In this document: piece by piece, positions 23,201 through 36,135 of the stretch | Position numbering within the stretch: the stretch's first letter is position 1 | Layout: each line of letters starts with the position of its first letter | Made by a program: the position numbers and the translations under genes | Assembly: GCA_963277665.1 (NCBI GenBank) | Contig: OY728142.1 | Span: 12,228,001-12,292,000, forward strand | DNA: 64,000 nucleotides | Reading direction: 5' to 3' | Source of the DNA: Viscum album | Lineage: Eukaryota; Streptophyta; Magnoliopsida; Santalales; Viscaceae | Notes under the pieces: generated by a model | Databases searched by the model: none | What the model was told of the DNA's origin: nothing | What the model saw: only the letters and a program-made list of their open reading frames with translations

Positions 23201-26200
23201 CCATAGATCTTTCTATTAGAGGATAAACATAATTTGAATTTGTTTGTTCATATTTCTATAGCTCAATTGTTCTTTTCACTTAAAATATTGTCTATTTTAA
23301 ACAAAAGAGAGGCACTTTGAGTGATACTGGCCACACTGTGGCTTTGATTGAGGTGTGGTTGAATCGTAAACGTCACAAGTGACCCATATAACGTTATCAT
23401 AAAAGATCAACACAATCTGAATGCGTTTGGTCAGATTTCCGTACGTCAGTTGTTGTTTTCACGTAAATGTTTTTCCATTTTAAACAAAAGTGAGACACTT
23501 TGAGTGATACTGGCCACACCATGCCTCGGATTGAGGCATGGTTGACTCATACACATCATCAATGCACCCATGGATCATTTTACTAAAGTATAAATGTAAT
23601 CTGAATGCGTTTGGTCATATTTTTATATGTCAGTTTTTGTTTTCACTTAAAATTATGTCCATTTTAAACAAAAGAGAGACATTTTGAGTAATACCGATCA
23701 CAGCGTGCCTCAGATTGAGGTGGGGTTGACTCGTACATATCACAAATGCACCCATGGATCTTTATACTAAAGTATCAACATAATACAAATGAATTTTCAG
23801 ATTTTCGTACGTCATTTGTTGTTTTCACTTAAAATCATGTCCATTTTAAACAAAAGAGAGACACTTGGAGTGATACCGGCCACACCGTGCCTCGTATTAA
23901 GGCGGGGTTGACTTGTAAACATATCTAATTCACCCATGGATTGTTATAATACAGGATAAACACAATAATAATGTGTTTGGTTCGATTTCCATAGGTCATT
24001 TGTTGTTTTTACTAAAAATTGTGTCCATTTTAAACAAAAGAGAGACACTTTGAGTGATATCGGCCACACCGTTCCTCAGATTGAAGCATGGTTGACTCAA
24101 ACACATCACCAGTTCACCCATGGATCATTATCTTAAAGGACAAACACAATATGAATGTGTTTGGTTGGATTTCCGTATGTCATTTATTGTTTTCATTTAA
24201 AATTCTGTCCATTTTAAACAAAAGAGAGACACTTTGAGTGATACCGGCCACACCATACCTCATATTGAGGCATGGTTGACTCTTACATGTAACAAGTGAC
24301 CCATGGATAGTTCTCCTAAATTACCAACACAATATGAATGATTTTTTCTGGATTTACATACTTCAATTGTTATTTTCACTTAAAATTATGTCCATTTTAA
24401 ACAAAAGAGAGACACTTTGAGTGATATTGGTCACGCCGTGCCTCAGATTGACGCATGGTTGACTTATACATGTCACTAATTCACCCATGGATCATTTTCC
24501 TAAAATATAAACATAATAAGAATTTTTTCGGTCAGATTTCTGAATGTCATTTGTTGTTTTCGCTTAAAATTCTGTCCATTTTAATCAAAAGAGAGACACT
24601 TTGAGTGATACTGGCCACACCGTGCATCAAATTGAGGTTTGGTTGACTCGTACACATCACAAGTAACCCATGGATTTTTATCCTAAAAGATAAACAAAAT
24701 ATTAATGCATTTGGTCAGATTTTTGTACGTCATTTGTTGTTTTCGCTTAAAATTCTGTCCATTTTAAACAAAAGAGAGACACTTTGAGTGATACCGGTCA
24801 CACCATGCCCCAGATTGAGGTGACGTTGACTCGTACACATCACCAATGCACACATGGATCATTTTACTAAATTATCAACACAATACGATTTCATTTCATC
24901 AGATTTACCAAGGTGAGTTGTTGTTTTCACTTAAAATTTTGTCCATTTTAAACAAAAGAGATACACTTTGAGTGATACCGGTCACACTGTGCCTCGAATT
25001 GAGGTGGGGTTGATTCGTACACATCACCAATGCACCCATGGATCATTCTCATAATGGATCAACATAATCCGAATGCGTTTGGTTGGATTTCTGTATGTTA
25101 GTTGTTGTTTTCACTTAAAATTCTGTCCATTTTAAACAAAAGAGAGACACTTTGAGTTATACCGGCCACACCGTGCCTCGGATTGAGGCGGGGTTAACTC
25201 GTACATGTCACTAATGAACCCATGGATCTTTCTACTAAATTATAAACACAATATGAATGTGTTTGGTAAAATTTCTGTACGTCATTTGTTGTTTTCACTA
25301 AAAATTATGTCTATTTTAAACAAAAGAGAGACACTTTGAGTGATACCGGCCACACCGTTCCTCGGATTGAGGTGTGGCTAAGCCATATATGTCACAAGTG
25401 ACCCATGGATCGTTATCCTAATGGATAAACACAATCCGAATGCATTTGGTTGGATTTTCGTACGTCAGTTGTTGTTTTCACTTAAAAATATATTCATTTT
25501 AAACAAAAGAGAGACACTTTGAGTGATACCAATCACACCATGCCTCGGATTGAGGTAGGTTTGACTCTTACACATCACCAATGAACCCATGGATAGTTAT
25601 CATAAAATATCAACACAATATTAATGTGTTTATTTGGACCTTTGTAGGTCAATTTTTTTTCTATTAAAATTCTATCCATTTTAAACAAAAGAGAGACACT
25701 TTGAGTGATACCGGTCACATCGTGCCTTGGATTGAGGCGGGGTTGATTCATACATGTCACCAATTCACCCATGGATATTTCTCCTAAAGTATAAACACAA
25801 TATGAATGTGTTTGGCCGGATTTATGTATGTCAGTTGTTGTTTTCACTTAAGATTTTGTCCATTTTAAACAAGAGAGAGACACTTTGAGTGATACCAGCC
25901 ACATCCTACCTCGGATTGAGGTAGGGTTGACTCATACACATCACCAACGCACCCATGGATCATTATCCTGAAGTATAAATGTAGTCCGAAGGAGTTTGGT
26001 CTGATTTCCATAGGTCAGTTGTTGTTTTCACTTAAAATTCTGTCCATTTTAAACAAAAGAGAGACACTTTGAGTGATACTGGCCACACTGTGCCTCATAT
26101 TGAGGCGTGGTTGACTCTTACACATCACCAACACACCCATCGATCTTTTTAGTAAAGTATAAACACAATAATAATGCATTTGGTTGAATTTTTGTAGGTT

Positions 26201-27926
26201 AGTTGTTGTTTTCACTTAAAATTCTCTCCATTTTAAACAAAAGAGAGACACTTTGAGTGATACAGCCACACTGTGCCTCATATTGAGGCGTGGTTGACTC
26301 TTTCACGTCACTAGTGACCCATGGATCATTATCCTAAAATATCAACACAGTATTAATATGTTTGGTTGGATTTCCATATGTAAGTTGTTATTTTCACTGA
26401 AAATTCTGTCCATTTTAAACAATAGTGAGACACTTTGAGTGATACTGGCCAAACCGTGCCTCAGATTGAGGCGTGGTTGACTCTTACACATCATCAACGC
26501 ACCCATGGATAATTATCCTAAAGTTTCAACATAATATTAATGTGTTTGGTCAGATTTATGTACGTTAGTTTTTGTTTTCACTTAAAATTCTATTCTTTTT
26601 AAACAAAAGAAGGACATTTTGAGTGATACCGGTCACACTGTGGCTTTGATTGAGGAGGTTTTTACTTGTATACATCAAAAAAGCACCCATGGATCATTAT
26701 CCAAAAGTATCAAAACAATATTAATGCTTTTTGTTGGATTTACGTACGTCAGTTGTTGTTTTCACTCAAAATTCTGTCCATTTTAAACAAAAGAGAGACA
26801 CTTTGAGTGATACCGGCCACACCGTGCCTCGTATTGAGTTAGGGTTGACTCGTACAGGTCACCAACACACAAATGGATATTTATATTAAAGTATCAACAC
26901 AATACGAATGTGTTTGTTCAGATTTTCATAGGTCAGTTGTTGTTTTCACTTAAAATTATGTCCATTTTAAACAAAAGAGAGACACTTTGAGTGACACCGG
27001 CCACACCGTGGCTCGGATTGAAACATGGTTGACTCGTACATGTCACTAATTAACCCATGGATCGTTTTCCTAAAGGATCCACATAATAAAAATGTGTTCG
27101 GTCAGATTTCTGTATGTCAGTTGTTGTTTTCACTTAAAATTCTGTCCATTTTAAACAAAAGAGAGACACTTTGAGTGATACCGGCCACAACATGCCTCAT
27201 CTTGAGGCATGGTTGACTTTTACACATAAACATTGACCCATGTATTGTTCTCATAAAATATAAACACAATATGAATGAGTTTGGTAGTACTTTTGTACGT
27301 CAGTTGTTGTTTTCACTTAAAATTTTGTCCATTTTAAACAAAAGAGAGACCCTTTGAGTGATACTGGTCACACAGTGCCTCAGCTTGAGGCGGGGTTGAC
27401 TTGTACACATCACCAATACACACATGGATAATTATCCTAAAGTATCAAAAAAATCCAAATGTGTTTGGTTGGATTTTTGTACGTCAGTTGTCGTTTTCAC
27501 TTAAAATTTTGTCCATTTTAAACAAAAGAGAGGCACTTTGAGTGATACCGGCCACAACGTGACTCAGATTTAGGTGAGGTTGACTCTTACACATAAAAAG
27601 TGACCCATGGATCATTCTTCTAAAGGATCAACACAATACGAATGCGTTTGGTCATATTTGCGTTCGTCAGTTGTTGTTTTCACTTAAAATTTTGTCCTTT
27701 TTAATCAAAAGAAAGACACTTTGAGTGATATCGGTCACACCGTGCCTCGGATTGAGGTGGGGTTGACTCGTACATGTCACCAACGTACCCTTGGATCATT
27801 ATCCTAATGTATAAACATAATACGAATATGTTTGGTTGGATTTCCATAAGTCAGATGTTGTTTTCACTTAAAATTTCGTCCATTTTAAACAAAAAAGAGA
27901 CACTTTGAGTGATACCAACCACACCG
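20245..27926 (+). repeat. ~182-bp satellite array, about 42 copies, inside the CACTA
   Basis: Tandem monomers of 182-184 bp. GCCTC landmarks at 20405, 20589, 20772, 20954, 21138 and 21320 give the period. Each monomer carries TTGTTTTCACTTAAAATT, CCATTTTAAACAAAAGAGAG, ACACTTTGAGTGATACCGG, CCACACCGTGCCTCGGATTG, a GAGGYGGGGTTGACTCGTAC block and ACCCATGGATC. Copies differ from one another at many scattered positions, with C/T and G/A changes common. No protein is encoded. The array is interrupted by gypsy B and ends with a partial copy beyond it. Confidence 0.95.
27922..27926. repeat. Gypsy B target site duplication, left (CACCG)
   Basis: CACCG precedes the 5' LTR and recurs at 39713-39717 after the 3' LTR. 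It is part of the satellite word CACACCGTGCCTC, so the insertion split a monomer there. Confidence 0.9.
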
Positions 27927-29346
27927 TGTAACATCCCAAGTAAGTAATGAATAATAGATATTTTTATCAATGTCTTTTAATGATTAAGATAGTGTTATAG
28001 AGGCTTAAAATGAAAATAAATACAATCTTATGCATGGAATACACTAATATTCTTAAAAGATTGTTTTACTGCCTTTTGATGGAAAACCATTTTTGAATAT
28101 ATATTTTGACAATTTTATAAACTATGTTTGTCAAAATAAACTTATCCTTTATGATTGGGACATCAAAATTTACCTTGTGTGAATTTTTGGTATTTTTCTG
28201 ACAATGTTCATTTTTTAATGAATAGTGAAAAATACTGCATTTTACATCAAAACTGCTTTTTAATCTAATTTATTTATATTATTAGATTATGTTTTGAATT
28301 GTTTTTGAAGTGAAATTAGAATATATTTTTACCATTTTATCCAATGGTGGTCATTGGAATCAATTTCACTTTGAAATTAGACTTAAACTGGTGTCAATCT
28401 TTTGATACTTATTATTTTGTAAAAACACGCTATTTGCTCTGGTAGCGGGAATTAATTATTAAATTAATTAATGTGACTTATATGATTTGAATTTTGTAAA
28501 AAGGACTTCATTTTTGAATTCAGAATATCAAATATATCTTAGGGTGAATTTTTGGTAATTTTCTGAAAAACTTCAATTTTTGATGAATAGTGAAACCACT
28601 AAGTGGTAATCAAGAAAACTGATTTTTCAGTTAAATGAATGTTTACCACTAATGTGTATTGAATTTTGAAAATACGACATACATGGTTGTCATTAAGAAG
28701 TAAAATGTTGTTCAATGAGATTAAAATAATTTTTTTGTGAATAGTAACTTATTAAGTTTTTAATCGCGATTAGTGGTGATTAGTGTAGTTTAAGGTATAA
28801 ATAATGATTTAATAATATGAAATGACCTAGACACATGTCCCAACCTTATTGGTTGTGTCATGGCCGACCAAGACAAGCCATGGGTCAAATTGGGGACCCC
28901 ATGGAGACATTTTGGTTCGGAAATGACATAAATAACTTTTTATTTAATGTAAAAGTAAAAATGACACAAACATAATATGTTTCACGAAAACAATTTTTAC
29001 ATGGGGTTATAAAGATCAGATATTTTATTATAAATATTCATTGGAAAGCTAAAACGATCTCCTACATCATAGTATTTTTTTATGATTTTTAGACATTAAA
29101 TAAATTAAATTATTTATGACATAATAATGATGCAGCGATGACATCATTATTTGACGATTTAAATAAAATGGAAAGATAATGTAAAATCTATGAACTACAC
29201 ATTGAAAAAACCAATTGGATGAGTGGAGTTCTAAGCCTTATCACCTTATCCACGAATTATATCAATGTGGGACCTTTTAAAACCGAAACACATTTTCAAA
29301 TAAAGTAATATTTCTTTACTTTCCAAAAGTGCCCCTCCTCTCCTCT

Positions 29347-29354
29347 TATAAAAG
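29347..29354 (+). promoter_or_regulatory. TATA box of the gypsy B LTR promoter
   Basis: TATAAAAG followed by a CCCCCACCTCTACC stretch is conserved in the 3' LTR at 37573-37580. Gypsy D has CATAAAAG before a pyrimidine-rich stretch at about 59136. Transcription probably starts about 30 bp downstream; this is inferred from sequence only. Confidence 0.6.
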
Positions 29355-30405
29355 GCCCCCACCTCTACCTCATTTCACATACTACTCAAGACTTTGGCTC
29401 GGCCAACCCCTGCCCATTTACTCTATCCACATCCCTCTCCTCATCCTAGAGGATTTCCTTTGGGCAGAATCCTTTCAAAGGAAGCCTTTAGACTCAAATC
29501 AAAAGGAGTTACACTTTTAAAGGTAATTCATTCTCTCATGTTCATTTGTTTTATTTTGCTTCTCCAACCCCCTAAACTCTTTTTATTTACTTATTTTGTA
29601 ACAACACCAGTATCTTAAATATACTAGGATGTTGTTATAAGATTTATTTGAGCTACACTCTCACACAACTACATCAAATGGTTAAAGAACATACGGTTTC
29701 CGTGGATGGCGAAATTCTGCCTCCCGAAACAATGATTGTTCAATACTCATTTAACACATTCAAAGGTGTCCATTATGATGTCACTATTTTTATATATGAT
29801 ATATAGTATGTTTATGTTTTCCTTAAGCTTCTGTTTTTTTCATTTTGGGCATACATTTATGGTTTCCATTATGGGTAAACACGATATCTTCATTTTAGGA
29901 AGTGCGGACTACCGCCCCCTCAAAGTGATTTGATTTGTTAAATACCATATGTGGGACATATAAAGGATGGAACTATGATATTATATATGATATTATACTG
30001 GAATTATAATATACCTTTATATCATTATGATTCCATTCTATAAAATACAAAATAGAAATGAAAGTAGCGTTCATGCGTACGTACGGCTTACCGTCTCCAT
30101 GAACAGTGCATTTCATTTCTTACCTCTAAATGATTATGTAATATTATAAATTCAAGTATTTAATGAATATATATGATATATATGTTATCCAAATCATTAA
30201 TATCATTCTGGATATAATGAAACTATGACCAAATTAACAACATGTATGTGTAAGAAGTCTATTTTTGACTTAAGAACCAAATACCGACAAAATGAACATT
30301 ATTAACTTAACTGATTACATGATGTTCATAACATGGTATAAAAGGAATAATGAACTTGAAAAAGATTCATAAGCAAGTAGAGATTAACTCAAGTTTATTA
30401 TTCAG

Positions 30406-30441
30406 GAGATTAAAGAACGATCGTGTCAATTCGGACCCGAG
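30406..30441 (+). other. Possible LTR-borne micro-exon (leader splice sites)
   Basis: A 36-nt segment starting GAGATTAAAGA is preceded by TTATTCAG and followed by GTATGGG. The gypsy D LTR has a similar 33-nt segment (60045-60077) starting GACATTAAAGA between ATACAG and GTAAGG. Conservation of the core and of both splice-like borders suggests a spliced leader, but there is no transcript evidence. Confidence 0.3.
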
Positions 30442-31488
30442 GTATGGGACTTCGTCTCAATCTCCTTTCTTTGAGGCATATTTTATTTTATACACAACTT
30501 TCTTTTATACGGTGTATAAACCCCTTTGACTTTTACATTTATTCAAAAGGAATCTTTTTTATACGAAGCCTTCACTAAATGACAAATGGTAATGTTTTTG
30601 TCGTACGTATGCGGCGACAACGACTTCTCCGCCGTCGTGACCGTTATTTGAGTTCCGGCTTCCTCTACAAGCCATACCTTCTTTTTTAAAAGAAAAATAA
30701 ATACCATGCTTTAATTTTCTTTTATTTTGGTATTGAAAATGGTTTTCACAATGTTTTTGTGTTGTATTGATATCTTGTGATTGAAATGTCGAAATGTTAT
30801 GTTTCCTTTATGCATGTTTTATGTGATACGATTATGTTTTGGTTCTTGGGCATTATTATGAAGACGGGTGGTTCCGTGATAAACTAAGGGTGGGTGAGCC
30901 CGATATAGCTCTCCAATGCATTGGGTAACGCGAAGGAGTGAAATGTTAAGGTTTCTCCAAAGAGATTTTAGGGAATATACTGTGATGGGTATTCCAAACG
31001 TAACCTAGAGGGTTACTCCCTACGTAAGAATGTTATGAATGCCTCAAGTTACCTTTATGTCTTATGATTTCTATGATTTATTCATGATTTTATGAGGTAT
31101 GTTAAAGTGCCTATGTTTTATGGGTAAAGTATGATTTCATTCTTATGTATGTATGAACTCATGTTTCCTTTCCATGTTTTTTTAACCCATATTGAGTTTT
31201 TATGCTCATCCCAAGTTTTTGAAATGTTTTTCACAGGTCAAGGGAAAGGTGCATGATAAGATGATAGAGTCAAGGATGTGTCAAGAAATAATCCATGTTT
31301 TATTTTAAACATGTTTCCATTGATGGGAATGAAGAATAATATCTTTCTGTAACCACTTTGTTTATATGTGGAATGTAATGCAAGTTTTATGATCTAATTC
31401 TATAAAACTCTAAACCTGAAAAGATCCTCAACATGTAATCTTGTAATAACTCAAGATTAAGTATGGTTTAAGGCTGGGGCCTTATAGT

Positions 31489-31500
31489 TGGTATCAAAGG
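31489..31500 (+). promoter_or_regulatory. Primer binding site of gypsy B
   Basis: TGGTATCAAAGG, three bases after the LTR, resembles the TGGTATCAGAGC complement of initiator tRNA-Met used by plant gypsy elements. Confidence 0.85.
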
Positions 31501-31622
31501 TCGGTTTAGATAACTTTAGGAGTTTGAATTCTATTAAATGATTATCCAAAAATATTTTTTTTCGAAATGATATAGAATTTAAAGATTACCATGTTGCTTC
31601 ATCTAAGACATGTTTGTTCAGA

Positions 31623-32798
31623 ATGGTTTTCCGCAGAGGAAACAGGGAAGCAGTGCTAGGAAGGCATACAGAAGGAAATAACCTTCCGAATCAGCATCCA
31701 GAAATGGTTGGAATTGGAACTGAACAGTTTGTTGAAGTAATGGTGCAGTTGACTCAAGCGATAAATGGCGGTGGTATCCATGCACGAGATCAGCCAGAAC
31801 AACCGCAGAGGAACATGTCAGTGGTGGAACATTTCATGAGGCAACATCCACCATCATTCAGAGGATCATCTGAACCTGTGCTAGCTGAAGGGTGGATTAA
31901 AGCACTAGAGAATATTTTTGATGTCATGGGGTGTTCAGAAAATCAAAAGGTTAGTCTTGCTATTTACCGTTTGGAGGGTGAAGCAGATCCGTGGTGGTCT
32001 ATGGTTAAAAATATCAGGGACGCCGAGGAGATTGATGCTCTTGACTGGGATGAATTCAAAGGTATGTTTCTTGAGAAGTATTTTCCTAAGGCTGTTTGAC
32101 TTAGGATAGAAAAGAAATTCTTGGAATTGAGGCAAGAGGAAGACTCAGTGGCTGCCTATGAAGAAAGGTTCACTTGATTGGCAAGGTATGCTCCAAATTT
32201 TATTCGAGACCTTGATAGTAAAATCAATCGTTTTTACTCAGGATTAAAGCCAATGTATCGAAGGGCATTAGCTTCTCGTGAGTTTAAAAGTTCTGAAAAG
32301 CTTGTTCGATGTGCTGAGAAGGTGGAAATGGAGTTTGCCGATGACCAAGTGTTCTATAACAACCAGCAGAAGAAGAGACCGAGGTGTCAGGAGAATGGTA
32401 AGAATTCTTCAAAAAAGTGTGATGGTAAGAGAACTAAGTTTCCAGTTTGTGATAAATGTGGCAAAAGGCATGCTGGGGAATGTCTTCTGAATTCTGGGAA
32501 GTGCTACCGATGTGGTAAGATGGGACATAAGGCTCGTGATTGCACTAAAAAGGATCAAGGTGAAGGTAAGAACAAATTTTATTTACAGTTAGTGAAATGT
32601 TATAAGTGCAATGAGATGGGTCACTATACAAACGAGTTTCCGACAAAGAGCTTGATTGATTGGAAGCAGTTAGACTACAAGCAGAAAGGGGTGGTGAAAT
32701 CCTTTGCAACTACTTCAGAAGATGTCGGTCCATCAAATGAAGTTGTATCAGGTACTTTGTTTGTTTTTTCAGATTATTCTAGTGTGTTGTTTGATTAG
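31623..32798 (+). pseudogene. Gypsy B gag (two or three in-frame stops)
   Basis: Structural Gag polyprotein that would package element RNA. I choose the ATG at 31623 (MVFRRGNREA). The capsid-like region carries MRQHPPSFRGSSEPVLAEGW, VSLAIYRLEGEADPWW and WDEFKGMFLEKYFP. After two TGA codons (32097-32099, 32175-32177) the same frame continues RYAPNFIRDLDSKINRFYSG. Two zinc knuckles follow: CYRCGKMGHKARDC, intact, and CYKCNEMGHYTNEF, whose last Cys is Phe. A TAG at 32796 falls in the protease active site. Both TGAs fall where related elements carry arginine. Confidence 0.9.
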
Positions 32799-33191
32799 GG
32801 GTCTACACATTCTTTCATATCTGAAACCTTTTCTAGTAAAATGGGAATACCATCTCAAGAAATGACTCCTGAACTTTTGGTAAAAACACCTGGGGGGAAT
32901 GTTGAGGCAAAAAGAATTTATAAGAATCTTCCTATCCTTATCTGTGGAAAGAACCTACTTGCAAACCTTATTGTTTTACCTCTAGTAGAGTTTGATGTTA
33001 TCCTGGGTATAAATTGGCTTTATATTTACCATGCTAAGATTGACTGTAGAGCTAAATAAGTTTCTTTTCAGAAAGACTTTCAGTTTGTTGACAAGAATGA
33101 ACCCTTACTTTTGATAACATATCAAGAGGCTGAGAAAATTGTAAAATATGGAAATGAATGTTACCTTGCACACGTCGTTGAAAATAAATGA
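32763..33191 (+). pseudogene. Gypsy B aspartic protease (active site interrupted)
   Basis: Retropepsin that would cleave the polyprotein. The active site, normally LFDSGSTHSFIS, reads LFD, stop, GSTHSFIS: the serine codon of the catalytic D-S-G triad is TAG (32796-32798). Downstream the frame reads VEAKRIYKNLPILICGK, LPLVEFDVILGINWLYIY and DCRAK, characteristic of gypsy proteases. Stops at 33057 and 33189 follow in the linker to RT. Confidence 0.85.
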
Positions 33192-34145
33192 ATGGATCAG
33201 ATTAATGATGTGCCAGTGGTAAATGAGTATCCTGATGTTTTTCCTGATGAGTTTCCTGGAATAATACCAGATCGGGAAGTTGAGTTTACTGTTGACTTAG
33301 TTCCTGATGCTAAGCCAATTTCAAAACCCCCTTATCGAATGGCACAAATTGAACTTTTAGAGTTGAAGGAGAAATTGCAAGATTTATTAGAGAAAGGTTT
33401 CATTAGACCTAGCACATCACCATGGGGTGCTCCTGTTTTATTTGTTAAAAAGAAAGATGGTTCTTTGAGACTTTTCATTGATTATAGAGCCTTGAATAAT
33501 ATCACTGTTAAGAACAAATATCCTTTTCTTCATATCGATGATTTGTTTGATCGGCTCCAGGGAGCTCAGTTTTTTTCAAAGATTGACCTGAGATCGGGGT
33601 ACCATCAGCTGAAGGTAAAGGAGGCAGATATTCCGAAGACCGCGTTCCGTACGAGATATAGCCATTATGAATTTGTAGTAATGCCTTTTTGGCTAACCAA
33701 TGCACCTGCTGTATTCATGGACTTAATGAATAGAATTTTCCATGAGTTCTTGGATACGTTTGTGGTGGTTTTCATTGATGATATTTTGGTGTTTTATAAA
33801 AGTAAAGAGGAGCATGAAAAACATTTAAGGGTTATCTTGCAAACCATAAAAGAAAAGAAACTGTATGGGAAATTCAGCAAGTGTGAGTTTTGGTTGCAAC
33901 AAATTTCTTTCCTTGGTCACATTGTTTCTAAAGATGGAATAACTGTTGATCCTGCAAAAACGCAAGTTGTGGAAGAATGGCCAAGACCCACAAATGTAAC
34001 CGAGATTCATAGCTTCCTTGGTTTGGCGGGCTATTACTGAAGGTTTGTTAGAAATTTTTCACGGTTATCTAGTCCAATGACTAAGCTAACTAGGAAGGGT
34101 GTTAAGTTTATCTGGACAAAAGAATGAGATGATTGTTTTCAGGAA
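33192..34145 (+). pseudogene. Gypsy B reverse transcriptase
   Basis: RT with nearly complete motifs: [89 protein letters not shown] (usual G is W), [11 protein letters not shown] (catalytic D pair intact) and [13 protein letters not shown] at 34038 follows GLAGYY, where relatives have arginine. A second TGA at 34125 lies in the RT/RNase H linker. Catalytic residues look intact, but the chain would end before RNase H. Confidence 0.92.
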
Positions 34146-35057
34146 TTGAAAAGAAGATTGGTGAATGCTCCAGTTTTGGCACTACCTTCCAGGAATGGTG
34201 AGTTTGTTATATACAGTGATGCTTTATTGAAAGGACTTGGTTGCTTTCTAATGCAGAATGATCAGGTAATTGCTTATACTTCACGACAGTTGAAAACTCA
34301 GGAGGTAAATTACCCTACACATGATTTGGAATTAGCTGTTGTTGTTTTTGCTTTAAAAATTTGGAGGCATCATTTGTATGGAGTAAAGTGTGAAATATAT
34401 ATCGATCACAAAAGTTTAAAGTATATATTCACTCAGAAAGAGTTAAACATGAGACAAAGGAGATGGCTAAAATTAATCAAGTATTATGATTGTACAATTC
34501 ATTACCATCCGGGAAAAGCAAATAAAGTGGCTGATGCTTTGAGTCGAAAAAGTAATGCTTCATTAACAATGTTGCATTTGGAACGTGATCCTTTGGTTAA
34601 GGATTTGATGAACTTTGGCATAGAAGTTGTTGGTGCAGGAATTCCTTCTGTTTTGTTTCAGGTATCAGTGAGATCATCTCTATCAGATAGAATCAAGCAA
34701 GCACAGAAGCAAGATAGTGAGTTGCAGAAAAAGGTAGAGCTGGTTCAGAAAGCTAAGTTGCCTGAATTCAACATTGATAATGATTGCGTTTTGAGATTTG
34801 GGAAGAGATTGTGTGTGCCTTGTGATTCACAGTTGAAGAGAGAGTTTTTATGTGAAGCTCATAGTTCTCCGTTTTCAGTTCATCCGGGCAGTACTAAGAT
34901 GTATAGAGATCTGCGGGAGTATTACTGGTGGGATGGAATGAAAAGGGATATTGCTGATTTTACTGTGAAGTGTTTGACTTGTCAGCAGGTTAAAGCAGAG
35001 CGGCAGTTACCGAAAGGGATGCTTCAGCCTTTACCAGTGCCAGAGTGGAAATGGTAG
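34146..35057 (+). pseudogene. Gypsy B RNase H and integrase zinc domain
   Basis: 303 uninterrupted codons in the same frame. RNase H spans [15 protein letters not shown] (catalytic D kept), [25 protein letters not shown] and [17 protein letters not shown]. The integrase zinc-binding region follows ([41 protein letters not shown]) and ends at EWKW before TAG at 35055-35057, where relatives have a glutamate. Confidence 0.92.
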
Positions 35058-36110
35058 AATATATCCATGGACTTTGTTGTTGGATTACCGAAGACATCTC
35101 GAGGTAATAATGCAATCTGGGTTATTGTTGATCGCTTGACCAAATCTGTTCATTTCCTTGCTATACGAGATACTTTCTCTCTTGATCAACTTTCCCGTTT
35201 GTATCTTAAAGAGATAGTCAGGTTACATGGAGTTCCTCTCTCCATTGTATCGGATCGTGATCCCAGGTTTACTTCTAACTTTTGGAAAGGCCTTCAGAAG
35301 TCATTGGGTACTGAATTAAATTTTAGTACGGATTTTCATCCTCAATCAGATGGGCAGTCACAACGAACAATTCAGACATTGGAGGATATGCTACGAGCTT
35401 GTTCTATGGATTATCAGGGAAGTTGGGACCAACATCATTCTTTGGTTGAGTTTTCATATAATAACAGTTTTCATTCCAGTATAAAGATGGCACCATTTCA
35501 GGCATTATATGGGAAGCGGTGTCGAACTCCATCTTTCTGGGATGAAGTGGGTGAAAGGAAGTTGATGGAACCAGAATTCGTAGAAGAGATGACAGAAAAA
35601 GTTCAGCTGATTCAGAAACACATGAGAACAGCTCAGAGCAGGCAGAAGAGTTATGCGGATAACCGGAGGAAGGATCTATCTTTCGAGGTAGGTGATCATG
35701 TTTTTCTCAAGGTTTCTCCTTGGAAAAGTGTGATGAGATTTGGTAAGAAAGGAAATTTGAGTCCAAGGTTTATTGGACCATACGAAATTCTGGAAAGAGT
35801 TGGATCAGTTGCATACCGAGTGGCTTTACCTCCGAGTTTATCTCAGGTACACAATGTTTTTCACGTTTCGATGTTGAGAAAGTATATGCCAGATCCATCT
35901 CATGTTTTGAGTCCAGAGGTAGTTCAGCTGGAAGAGAACCTATCTTATGAGGAAGAACCGGTCCAGATTCCTGACCACAGGGAGCAAGTGTTACAGAATA
36001 AGGTGATTAAGCAGGTAAATGTTTTGTGGAAAAACAACATGATTGAAGAGGCAACATGGGAATCAGAAAATGCAATGAGGGATAAGTACCCCCATTTATT
36101 CGATAAGTAA
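35058..36110 (+). pseudogene. Gypsy B integrase core and chromodomain
   Basis: 347 codons from MDFVVGLP to KYPHLFDK. The first two catalytic aspartates are present (VIVDRLTKS, IVSDRDPRFTS). The catalytic glutamate, expected in GQSERTIQ, reads GQSQRTIQ, so strand transfer should be lost even if translated. The GPY/F region (GDHVFLKVSPW, LSPRFIGPYEILERVGSVAY, HNVFHVSMLRKY) is intact. It is followed by a chromodomain-type end (VLQNKVIKQVNVLWKN to EEATWESENAM), diagnostic of Tekay/Del chromoviruses, which direct integration to heterochromatin. Stop codon at 36108. Confidence 0.92.
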
Positions 36111-36135
36111 ATAAATTGCGGGGACGCAATTTTCT

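Larger units (their letters stand above)
27927..31486 (+). repeat. 5' LTR of gypsy B (3560 bp)
   Basis: Runs from TGTAACATCCCAAG to GGGGCCTTATA, followed by the primer site. The 5' TGTAA and 3' TTATA ends form the short terminal inverted repeat, with TA in place of the usual CA. It contains a TATA box at 29347-29354, the 12-bp palindrome CCAATGCATTGG at 30913-30924 and a possible micro-exon at 30406-30441. A 63-codon open frame from 29329 begins just upstream of the TATA box and is unlikely to be translated. Confidence 0.94.

Noticed and set aside
22178..26215. Minus-strand open frames starting MKTTTDI or MKTTTNL in several satellite monomers
   Set aside because: They are the same satellite phase read by chance in different monomers, with lengths set by random stop loss. 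There is no initiation context or conservation beyond the repeat itself.
20245..27926. Regular repeats resembling a CRISPR array
   Set aside because: The repeats are ~182-bp head-to-tail monomers without unique spacers, in a plant context with LTR retrotransposons. It is a satellite.
29329..29520. 63-codon open frame in both LTRs of gypsy B
   Set aside because: It starts upstream of the TATA box and is present in both LTRs only because they are copies of each other. No protein similarity.
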